A DNA stretch of 64,000 nucleotides from Scilla litardierei (lineage: Eukaryota; Streptophyta; Magnoliopsida; Asparagales; Asparagaceae). Both the position numbers and the translations under genes were made by a program. The stretch lies in assembly GCA_030789695.1 (NCBI GenBank), contig CM061139.1, forward strand, positions 103,090,037-103,154,036, read 5' to 3'. The notes beneath the pieces were generated by a model. It was not told the origin of the DNA. It saw only the letters and a program-made list of their open reading frames with translations, and ran no database searches. Positions 41,127 to 51,327 of the stretch are shown here, in pieces. The first letter of the stretch is position 1. Each line of letters starts with the position of its first letter.

Positions 41127-43569
41127 ATGACTTCATCCGAATCTTCTTCCTCCAATAAAAACGCAGAGAAGCACTTCGACGAGTTTGAGGATGTTAGCTT
41201 CGAGGGGACAAGGGAACAAACGATGTCGGCAGACATGGCAGAGACTTGGTCGGAGGAGCGGGAAGCAGCCCCCACTATTCCCTTGACGTCAACGGTCCTC
41301 AAGAAAACCAAAAAGAAGGGATCAAGACCGACCATCGATGTAGTTATAACAGCGGTTTCGGCGAAGATCCTGTCCATAGCGCCTAAGACTAAGCATATCA
41401 ACCGCGCCGAAATTCGATCCAAGTATATCCGACCGCCCTTTGAAGTTCACCTCCCCACCTTCGATGAACGTGTCTGTTCGTCCAGGGACAGCGAAGTCGG
41501 GGTCTATTTTGTGACCTTCGAGCTCGTACTTCGGTTTTTGATCCACCCCTTCCTCCTGCTCATGCTAAACTTCCTCAAGCTTCCGATCTTCCAACTGATG
41601 CCGAAATCAATCAGCGCCATGGTCGGGTTCCTTGTTCTCTACTTCGACAGTGGCATAAGTCCGACCCTGTTGCTGTTTCGACATTTCTTCGAAGCGAAGC
41701 AGAGAGGAGTGTATTATTATGTCAGTGTGAGGAAGGATCAGCATCTCATCTTTGATTTGCCAAGTAAAGTGAGGGAGTGGAAGGAGAAGTTCATTTTCAT
41801 CTCGATAGCGACGGACTTGTCTCTGCGATCGAATTGGAGAAAGTTGAATCCCCAAGCGAACAAGGAGGTGACTCTGCAGGGGCAGGATCTGGAGAACTCC
41901 AAGATCTTGATGGAGATCCACCGTGAGCTCCGGAAACATGTGAAGCTGGTCAAGCCCACCAGATCGCCCCCCATATCTGGCCCAATGGTACTGCGATCTA
42001 AGCGACCTTCTTCATATTTGCTCACCCTGATCTCTTTACTTTTTGCAGGTGCGGCCATGAGTCTGTCGAGATACGAACTGATGAGGATGGCCATGGAGGG
42101 GGTGTCAACCGAGGGATCAACACTCAAGGAGCAGGCAACCCAGGTCAAAGGCAAGGCGGTGATGTCTAAAGGCTTGCTGGAGAAGGCCAGACAAAAGCAG
42201 ATCCTGGAGGAGGCATCACTGTATGGGCTGAGGAAGAGGGAGAGCAGAGCAAGAGACCGAAGAAGAAGACGTCCACAGTAACCACTCCCGTCCTCCGTAT
42301 GAGCGATGCTGCGTCGGGCAGCTTAGCCAACCTCGATGCTGCCGAGGAGCCGGTGGCCGATCGGACGATTGCCATGCCCCAGGGCCCACTGGCCCATGTT
42401 AAAGCTACAGGGATCGAGCGTTGGCCCTTTGGATGCCCCTCTTGGGAGAAGGTGAAGCCGGATTTAAGGACGCCGGGGCATCCAAGCTGCGAGGTAGTGC
42501 TCGCCTGCTTCAAAGCGAAAAAGGCCGAGATCCTGGCAATTTCGAAGATCGAGCTTTTTGGGCCGAGCTACCCGGTGGGTGCCAAGGAATCGTTGCTCGA
42601 GGATGCTGTGGTTGTAGCCCGTCTGGTGGAGAACTGTCTGTTGCTCAGGGACCGGGAGTCCCCGTACAATTTTGGTCCCTAGTGCATCTGCGGCACGGCA
42701 ATTTGGCACAACATGCAAGTTCATTACTTTCCCCTACTCATACTGCCGCTCTGCATTCTTTCATGCGGGATCATGTATTCTGTTCCTTTTATAGGCTATG
42801 GCGACGATGACGTCCTTGCAGTGCCACACTAATGTGGGCTTGCTCAAGGCGACCATCGGTCAGAAGAATATGGAGCTCAAGGCAGCCACCAGTGAGCTGC
42901 AAAAGAAGGACAATGAGCTCAAGGAGTTCGTAGAGCGACTGCGGAACATGGAGGTGAAGTTGGAAGAAGTTCGCAGGTTTTATGCGACCCAGAAGGAGGA
43001 GATGGAGAAGTAGGTTAAGATCTCGGAGGATCTCACCTGGCAGCTTATGGAGGTGGAGGCCCGAAGGTCGCTCTGAAGAACGCCCATACAGTAGAGGTGG
43101 AGGCAAAGGGGCAGGAGATTTCCGAGCTCACGCATCAGGTGACGGAGCTGAAGAAGATCGATCCGAAGTCCCTGAAGGCATAGGTCGTCCCCACATACCA
43201 GATGGACGAGCTCCTTCCCGTCATGAAGGATGTACGGGCCAAGAGCATGGCAGAGGGCCGGCAGGCGGGGCTTGCAGGAGGGCCTCAAGGCGGACCATAA
43301 AAGGGCGGGGAAGAGGTTGAGCTGGCTGCATCTCGGGCTGGAGGTCGACTTCTCCGCGTTGTTGGTGGCCTCGGATGGCGATGAGGTAGAGGATGCCAGG
43401 GAAGCAGGAGGTCCGTCTGGCGGCGATCCGGCTGGTGGCGATGTGGGGGGCCAGGGGAGGTCGCAGCGATGGAACTTGCGGAGACTGAAGTCGAGGCACA
43501 TGCGGAGGTGCTTAAGGACGTCGGCGACAGTGCAGAGGTGCCATAAGGCAGTTGGGGGGTTGCATATGT
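41127..43569 (+). pseudogene. Antisense accessory frame of Retand (gypsy-type transposon family)
   Basis: Opposite in orientation to the element's gag and pol. The long first frame (to 42281; upstream limit 41037) has an acidic Ser-rich start (MTSSESSSSNKN). It then has a domain like the putative gypsy-type transposon family (PF04195): FEVHLPTFDERVCSS, MVGFLVLYFDSGISP, LLFRHFFEAKQRGVYYYVS, FIFISIA. Its tail reads across a likely intron (acceptor TTTTTGCAG at about 42048). The reading continues in a shifted frame at 42299-42682 (IERWPFGCPSWEKVKPDL), then across a likely second intron ending TTTTATAG near 42796, to a coiled coil at 42798-43013 (MELKAATSELQKKDNELKEF). It stops there, and further shifted pieces run to 43569. 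Such frames are known in Retand elements; the function is unknown. Confidence 0.75.
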
Positions 43570-43859
43570 AAGGCCGATCTCAGGGCCATGCGTAGGACCT
43601 AGCTTAGAAAGTTTAATGTAAATGTATTAATTTTAACTTTAATGAAATATACCTTAGACGGTTCGCCTTATTTATCTTTTGTGCTTGTGTTACTGCTTAT
43701 CGTCACTTTTTCCCTTAGTTTGTATGCCCCCAACTTTTTGCTTGGAAGTGGCTAAGGCCCCGGAGAAGCGGAATGTTGTGTAGTTTGAGTGCAATTGAGT
43801 TGGCGACGCTCTTTGTAGAGATAGATCGCCTCCAGGGTCTTTTGAGGACGTTGCATGTG
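43570..43859. other. Spacer between the antisense frame and the tandem array
   Basis: AT-rich, with a possible polyadenylation-like AATGAAATATACC stretch at about 43640. No gene seen. Confidence 0.35.
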
Positions 43860-44935
43860 GCCTGCCCCGGAGGTCTAAGAGAAGGCAGGTATTAATGGGC
43901 CATAGCTGACCCTGCATTTATAACTCTAGTTTGGATGGCAAACTACACCGGAGGTCTTCAAGAGTGCGGGTATAGATGGACTGTAGCCGACCCCGCATTT
44001 ATCACTCCGGTTTTGATAGCGAACTACCCCGGAGGTCTTCAAGAGTGCGGGTATAGATGGGCCGTAGCTGACACCGCATTTTATCACTCTATTTTGAATG
44101 GCAAACTGCCCCAGAGGTCTTCCTGAGGGCGAATTTTGCGCCGGAGCCCTTCTTCAAGCCTATGTTCGGTTTGGTTAGCAAAGTCCGACACGCTATGGGT
44201 AGCTGCACCGAGACATGCCCGGAAGTCTTCCTGAGGGCGAATTTCGGGCCGGAGCCTTTCTTCAAGCCACTGTCCGGTTTGGTTAGCGATGTCTGATACG
44301 CTATAGGTAGCTGCACCGCGACCTGCCCCAGAAGTCTTCCTGAGGGTGAATTTCGGGCCAGAGCCCTTCTTCAAGCCCTTATCCGGTTTGGTTAGCGAGG
44401 TCTGGCATGCTATGGTTAGCTGCACCACGACCTTCCCCGAACGTCTTCCTGAGGGTAATTTTCGGGCCGGAGCCCTTCTTCAAGCCCCTGTCCGGTTTGG
44501 TTAGCGATGTCCAGCACGCTATGGGTAGCTGCACCGCGACCTATCCCGGAGGTCTTCAAGAGTGCGGGTATAGATGGGCCATAGCCGACCCCACATTTAG
44601 CTCTCTGGTTTGGATGGTGAACTGCCCCGGAGGTCTTCAAGAGTGCGGGTATAGATGGGCCATAGCCGACCCCGTATTTATCACTCTGGTTTGGATGTCG
44701 AACTGCCCTGGAGGTCTTAAAGAGTGCTAGTATAGATGGGACGTAGTCGACCCCGTATTTATCACTCCAGTTTGGATGATGAACTGCCCCGGAGGTCTTC
44801 AAGAGTTCGGGTATAGATAGGCCATAGCCGACCCCGCATTTATCACTACAGTTTGGATGGCAAACTACCCCAGAGGTCTTCAAGAGTGTGGGTATAGATG
44901 GGCCGTAGCCGACCCCGCATTATCACTCCGGTTTG
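43860..44935 (-). repeat. Tandem array of 81-bp (A) and ~108-bp (B) units in the Retand 3' region
   Basis: Units start at the GAGGTCTTC/GAAGTCTTC anchor: 43870, 43951, 44032 (A, 81-bp steps), then 44114, 44222, 44331, 44439 (B, 108-109-bp steps), then 44549, 44630, 44711, 44792, 44873 (A, 81-bp steps). A units contain AGAGTGCGGGTATAGATGG and GCCGACCCCGCATTTATCAC. B units contain CCTGAGGGCGAATTTCGGGC and GGTAGCTGCACC. Both share the anchor and a TTTGG box. The block of four B units is embedded between A units. Confidence 0.95.
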
Positions 44936-45224
44936 TGTAGCAGGCTACAGTATCAGTTCACATAATCCGCATGTATAAATGAAAACACAAGAGTTTACTT
45001 GTAGTGAGTTAGCCTGCTACGGATGATTAAGACGACATTCATGGAGGCAGTATCTGTCTTGGAGGGGATCTGAAACTTTTATTCATACAACACATTGTTA
45101 GTACAAATATAAAATTACAAATTTTATTGATAGCACTTGAGTAAGTGTTGGGCATTCCATGGATGAGCTTGTTCTTCTCCCTCCATGTTTAACAAAATGT
45201 AGGTTGCAGGTCCCACGACGTCTG

Positions 45225-46204
45225 CTATTTGGTAGGGGCCATCCAATTTGACAAAGAGATTTCCGTGGCGGCCGACCTAGTGTTTGAAGGTAGCGTCCCT
45301 GAGGATGAGGTCACCGACTCTGAGCTTCGCTTCTTCACCTGAGAATTGTAGTACCTCAACATCCTTTGGATGTGCTTGATAAGACATGTTAGACCACAAT
45401 CCCTTACCTCATCGAGGAGTTTGGTGTTGAGGTCGATGCCTTCCTCGTTCGCTTGTTCGTCGAAGTACTGGGGGCAGAGAGAATGTTTGCCGACCTCCAC
45501 TGGGATGATGGCTTCTGCCCAATAGGCTAGCATGATGGTCTCTCGCCAGTTGAAGCTTTGTAGGTGGTGTGGTAAGACCAAAGGATACCGGCTAGCTCGT
45601 CGGCCCAAGATCCAGGAGCGCTGCCAGCCTTCTTCTTCAGGGGTTCAAGGATGCACTTGTTCTCTGCCTCGACCATGCCATTGCACTGCGGGTGCACTAC
45701 AGAGGCGAAGTGGATGTTGATGCCCCACTCCGAGCAGAATTCTCTGAAGTCCGCAGAGTCAAACTGCGTCCCGTTGTCCGTCACAATGGAGCGATGTATC
45801 CCAAAGCGGCATATGATAGACTTCCAGACGAAGTTCTTCATGTCTTTTGAGGTAATGCACACTAGGGGCTCTGCTTCAATCCACTTGGTGAAGTAATCGA
45901 CGGCGATAACTAGGAACTTCCTTCCTCCGGTTGCCATTGGGAACAGTCCGAGGATATCGAGGCCCCACTTGGCAAATGAAAACGGGCTGAGGATTGGAAT
46001 CAGGTCGGCGGGAGGACCCTTTGTATGCTTGAAGAAGTTCTGCCACTCCTCGCACCGCTTGACGAAGTTGATTGCATCCTTCAGCATAGCCGGCCAATAG
46101 TAGCCCTGTCGGACCGCCTTATGTGCCAGGGTGCAGCCACCATGATGATTCCTGCAGAATTTCATGTATCTCGTGGATGACCTCATCAGCTCTTCTCGGA
46201 CCAA
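45225..46204 (-). pseudogene. Retand integrase
   Basis: Minus-strand frame 46204-45527 reads the integrase zinc region (HHGGCTLAHKAV, RCEEWQNF, where the second CxxC Cys is Trp). The core keeps catalytic Asp (WGLDILGLFP), Asp (TDNGTQFDS) and Glu (NGMVEAENK), followed by ASTGERPSC and a stop. 45608-45225 continues the C-terminal part in another frame (LAYWAEAIIPVEVG), so a frameshift lies near 45530-45600. It sits just upstream (in element direction) of the tandem array. Confidence 0.9.
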
Positions 46205-46301
46205 TGCACTTTAAATAGGGCAATACGTCATTCTTCGTGCGATGCTTTCGATAAAGTACATCGCTGAAGATCACGAACGATATAGCCCGACTCTCGGTCT
46301 T

Positions 46302-46900
46302 TCACACCTCCAGCCTATCCTCTGGTAGTGCTCCGGTCTTCAGGTAGGAGATGATCGGGCTTATCCACGATCGCTCTTGGTCGACGCACATCAATTCACC
46401 CTGCTCAATGTTGGGCATCAACAAGTTCTCAATGTAGATGGATTTTCCAATTTCTGTCGGAGAAGATGAAGCCAGCTTTGAGAGGGCGTCGACACGGAGA
46501 TTGTTTGACCTCGACAAGTGTTGGACTGTCGCTCTCCTGAATTTGAGGAGTTCGACGTAGGCGCATTTCAGGTATCGCATCATCAGCTCCTCCCTTACTT
46601 CAAAGCTTCCTTCAATTTGCTAGACGACCAGCCTTGAATCGCTGATCAACAAAACATTCGTCGCTCCAAGCGCCTGGTAGAGCTTTAGGCCGTTGAGGGC
46701 AGCCTAGTACTCCGCCACATTGTTCGTCGTCGAGAAATTGAAGCGGATGGCGTACTCCAATAGACTCCCCTCCGGAGTCTATATTACAATTTCGGCTCTG
46801 CTCCCTGATGCTGTGGTTGATCCATCGAAGTGGACGACCCACTGCTCGTCGTCAGACTGGGTAGAAGTAGAGGGAGGAATCTCGACAGTGAGTTGCTGGG
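46302..46900 (-). pseudogene. Second (archaeal-type) RNase H of the Retand element
   Basis: Across shifted frames the minus strand reads HFDGSTTASGSRAEIVI, EYAIRFNFSTTNNVAEY and LLISDSRLVV, with stops between, then MMRYLKCAYVELLKFRR and NNLRVDALSKLASSS. This is the aRNH domain placed between RNase H and integrase in Tat elements. At least one frameshift and two stops. Confidence 0.8.
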
Positions 46901-47859
46901 GCGCCGCCCCCAGGTGACCGGTGGGTTCGGCCTCGCCATTATCTACCATGGTGCACTACGCCATGAAGTCTGCAAGTGCTTGCCCCTTGATCGTTACCCT
47001 CGGTTTGTAGATAATGTCGAACTCGCTGAGCTCGACACTCCAATTCAGCATTCGGCCTATGTAACGACCCGCTCTCGGGGGCCCGTTACTTATTTGATTT
47101 TAATTGTAGGTCTGCAGATTACCAGTGAAAAAATAGCCACGATGCAAAGATGTACAAAAATACCCAAATAGTGTCCAATTATTACAATCCATACTGTACA
47201 AAGAGTTCCAATAAAGATATATGAAGGAATCAAAGTACAACAGAAAATATGCAACTTAGACTCTAAACTCTGCAGCCTCTGTGACGAACTCTACCTCTGC
47301 CAACTCAAGAACATCTACCTCAACAGGTGCGACGTCTGCGGTGCCACAAAGATGGAACCGTAGGTAAGTCACAACAATTCTAGCAATAGAAGTAAAAGCA
47401 GTGTACAAGCATATGAATAAAAAGGCTATGGAACTAACTACGTACATCCATGCAAATGTGAAAAGTAAATGAACAACAGTCATATATGCAAGTGCGATAA
47501 GTAAAGTATGAGAGCAACAATGATGACATGGCATATATGACATAGCAATAAAGTAGGTAAGGTAGCAACAATAGTAAGGTATGCAGGCAGGTGGAGTAAC
47601 AACAATAAGACAAACAAGCAGCAATATAGTTTTGCAAGTAGTAACTAAACTATGTGATGTGACTCACGTAGAAAAGAATGATATGCAACCATGGGTCACC
47701 TTCTTTGCCACTGGGAGCAAATCTCGGGCGTCAACCACAACATACTTTTGAAAAACAAGACGAGACGAGACGAGAGAGGTGACTCCGTTCATAGCTCCCA
47801 ACTTTCTCTACAATGAGTTACCCCAAATCCCAGTGTCGTGTGTATCGATTACATGTTTC

Positions 47860-48000
47860 TTACAGGATGTTCCATGAGATATTCCACGAGATATTCCATT
47901 ATACATTCCACAAGATATTCCACGAGATATTCCATAAGATATTGCACACGTTGTTCCACAAGTTGTTCAACATGATATTCCAAACATGTTATTCCATACG
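47860..48000 (-). repeat. 12-bp minisatellite (GATATTCCACGA) in LTR copy 1
   Basis: About ten degenerate copies of GATATTCCA[C/T][G/A]A with variants such as GTTGTTCCACAA. The second LTR has the same tract at 52115-52255. Confidence 0.88.
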
Positions 48001-49019
48001 ATAATTTATTAGCATCCACTGAATATAAATGGCATGCACCAGGTGATGTGTCTATGAGCAATCGTGCAACAAGTGTATACAAAGTGTATGCGTAGTTTTA
48101 AAGTGATAAGCATCGAAACATGGTAGACAAGTGTAACGAGAGTTATAAGTTTATGTGCAATGAAAGGTGTTGAAGAAACTCATTTGAAGGTATTTAGAAT
48201 CAATGGTTGTTCTGAGACTATTTATAAGCATCCTAAGTTCATGCTATTACACTGGCTTAACTTCTAAAACTAGAATTAGAGTGACTTACGATTATCTAGA
48301 ATTAGAGTGACTTACGGTTATCGAGATCGTTGTGGTAAGACGAGGTTATACTTAGAGCTTCCAAGGGTACTGGTGCACGAGGATTGGTGTCTGCAACCAC
48401 AAGAAACAATCGGTGAAGGAACACGTTCTTTTCTATTTATTTAACTTGATCGTTTTTGATTTTATAACTGATTGAAACGTTGTCAAAAAAGCGTTCTAAA
48501 TTTTTATATAGGCTAGATACGAGAAAAATAATTTTACTGAAGGAGGAAATATTTTTCTGAAGCTTCTGGTAATTTTTATAATTTTTAAAAGCTTAAAATA
48601 GGGTTTAAAACTAATTTTAATTAGTTAACGTATTTATTCAATAATTTCTTCTGGATGAAATACATATCAGAATGTTTCAAGTGAGTTGTCAAAATGACCG
48701 TCTCGAAGATTACTACAACATATATTTTTTCCACATATCAGTTTACGTGAAAATAACAAGTTATGGATTTTTAAAGGAAAACTACATATTTAAGTATTAG
48801 GCTTAAAATTTTATTTTGGAAAAACTACGCGTCTGATTGAGATGAAACTAGCGCCATTGGATCTAAAACATCATTTCTGATTTTCTGGAGCTGGCCTTGT
48901 AGTTTTCTGAGGCTTATATAATTACTTATCAATTTTTTTATTAAAAACCCATATTATATAATTATCAAAATACGTGAAAAATACATTTATACGCATTTTG
49001 TATTAAAAATCCGTATATT

Positions 49020-49780
49020 AATTGCTTACCCCCGCTCTCTTCTTTGCGTTGCCTGCTCGTGCATGGGGGGCTTCGCTCTTCGACGGCAAAGGGTGCAGCG
49101 ACGGGCGGTGTCGGAGCAGCGGCAAAGGCGGTCTCGACGGCGTACGGCGGTGGCACTGGCAGCGGGAGTGCAGCGTCTTGGCGACAGAGGTGGGTGGCGG
49201 AGCGGGGTACGGTTGCGAAGCGACAGCGGGTTCTGGGCTCTTGTGGGCCTCGTCAGAGAGGGGTGTCGACGTGGCGACGGCGGCGAAGCGGGGGAGGGCT
49301 GTTCGAGGGATCTCGGAGCAGCACGGGGACGACGACGTTGGCTCGTCGGAGTTCCTCGGAGCAGGCGGCAGCGTAACATCATGGCGGAGGCGGCGAGATT
49401 GGGAGGTCGGAGAGCAGGGGTGAGTGCGGCAGTTCGGGATGGCTTCGGTGGGGCTCAGAGGGTGGCGGTGATGCCGTCTGGGTGCGACAGAGAGGGAGTG
49501 AGTGAGAGGTGGTTGTCGTGGGGAAGCACTGCTTGGGGGCTGCGTTGAAGGGACAGCATGCTTGGGTTCGGCGAGCGGGCGGACGGTGGCGGACGAGCGG
49601 CAGGAGGAGCTGGGGAGCGGCCTTGGGGGTTGCTTTGAGAGAATGAGAGGGAAAGTGTTTTAAGAGGGTGCGGGCTTTGCGCGGGCTGAGCGGGGAACGC
49701 GTGGGCTTTGGGATTTGCTGAGGATGGGTTGGGTTGCTGCTGAGAACAAAGGGGAAGGGTGGTTCATATATAGGGTTAAG
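49020..49780 (-). other. GC-rich island downstream of the LTR TATA box, copy 1
   Basis: A sharply GC-rich block in an AT-rich LTR, rich in CGGCGG-type triplets, lying directly downstream (minus strand) of CTATATATGAACCACCC at about 49774. Frames on both strands are long only because of base composition; the proteins are Arg/Pro/Ala-rich and not conserved between the two LTRs. I infer a structured, untranslated leader. Confidence 0.55.
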
Positions 49781-50514
49781 TTAAAAGCATGTAGTAAAAT
49801 AATAATAGAAATAATAAAGATAATAATAATTGTAAAATTTAATTAGACGGTTGGATCTACCAACTTTAGGAGGTGGGATAAATGCGGTGGGTTAGGGTAT
49901 TGATTAAGGGTAGATATAGGGTAAGGGTAAGAGTAACTAGTAAAAGATAGTTAGTAAAGGTGAAATGTCATTAGTGAAAGTAATTAGCAAAAGCGGAGGA
50001 ATAGAACCCCGTTTTTGCATACGACTCCGAAAAATTACGAAAACATAGCCACAGGATCGTATAGTCGCTAGGATCGCGAATACGAGATCCAATTTGGGGT
50101 TTGAGCTACAGAGATACTATTTTAGGCCAAAACATTTAGGAAACAGGTTTGCAGGTTATATGTCGATTTGATTTCAGAAAATTAAATTAAAATAGGGAGC
50201 CCTAAATGATCTTAAGATGATACTGTAGAAGTTTGAAAACGTTTTGATGATGTTTGAATAGAAAATTAATTAATTCAGCTAAAACAGTAACAATTGAAAA
50301 TGAATTATTATCAAAATCATTTAGAGGTATTTGATGAAACCTGAACTTACTGAAATACATCATAACTAGTTTGATGCTTTAAAATAATTTTTTATAAAGA
50401 ATTTTGAAATCATTTTTGATATAAAACTCTTGATCAACCGCTATAAAATACTTTTGAAATGTGGAAATACATTAAATACGTAAATAGATGTATTGAAAAA
50501 TATGGGTCGTTACA

Positions 50515-51327
50515 TCCTACCCTCCTTAAAATAATTCCGTCCTCAGAATTAAGAAGACCGATTATTGCCTAAGCAATTTAAACGATCGAAAGGAAGGCTT
50601 GATGAACGATTATGATATAGGAAAATAAGTTATTAATAGCATGAAATATAATGTGATATCATAGCATCGACAAGAGATGTTATATATAAATACATACTAT
50701 TAACATCACTATAGCTTCCGTAGCTAGTCCTAAGTTAAATCAAGCTCAGATAGAAGAAGACAATGAGTTCAAGAACGAAGAAGAAGAAGAAGTTGCTTCT
50801 ACTTGCACGTCTCGTTTTGGTTCGTCTTAATTATCTCGCATGCACCGTCCTCAATGCTTCTGAGCATCCTTCTATCTACTTCCGTTGTCAAACTCGAACT
50901 TCGGATGATCGAGAAATTTCTAATGCTACCCTCCTTATAAAAGAGTGTAGCTTGGGTTTGGACGAACTAAGCAGGAATAGGAAAATTCTAAGAGTAAGAA
51001 GGTCATTCAAGAAGGCCATGACAAGCAGAAAGAATGGCGATGAAGTGAAATAGAAGGTTCAACCTATCAAAGACCAAATGAGAGTATAAGAAGAAGATTC
51101 ATTCAAAGAATGGAAAACGAGTTCCTAGATGAGGTTCAAGAGTTCAAAGAAGGCGACTAGGATTAAAGAAGATGGGTAATAAGGACGCTTCACCCGTATG
51201 TCCTATACAGGTAAACACTCGAGTCATCCCGTACTCGAGGTTAATTCGAATATTTTATACCGTACATCCTGATCTTACTATATTGTTCACGAGGAATTTA
51301 GCGCGGACTTGCATGGGCCACCAAACT
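50515..51327 (-). other. Interior (813 bp) of the Tekay-like derivative
   Basis: Contains the minus-strand purine tract and palindrome AATTCCGTCCTCAGAATT (50533-50550). A Lys/Arg-rich plus-strand frame at 50763-51053 shows no known domain. No primer-site match was recognised next to 51328. Gag and pol are absent. Confidence 0.7.

Larger units (their letters stand above)
47060..50514 (-). repeat. 3' LTR (3455 bp) of the Tekay-like derivative
   Basis: Aligns along its whole length with 51328-54721. It contains a 12-bp minisatellite (47860-48000), AT-rich stretches, a GC-rich island (49020-49700) and a minus-strand TATA box near 49774. Confidence 0.9.

Noticed and set aside
42421..43571. Overlapping frames on both strands near the antisense accessory gene
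   Set aside because: Only the set with the coiled coil and flanking splice-like signals fits the known accessory frame; the others are shadows.
43935..44883. Frames with periodic peptides in the tandem array
   Set aside because: 81 is a multiple of three, so any open frame repeats; stops and unit changes break it.
49022..49548. Several Arg/Gly/Ala-rich frames in the GC-rich LTR islands (also 53234-53970)
   Set aside because: Open because of GC-rich composition; not conserved between the two LTR copies.
50763..51053. 96-residue Lys/Arg-rich plus-strand frame as a gene in the derivative's interior
   Set aside because: No recognised domain, opposite in strand to the element; I cannot support it.
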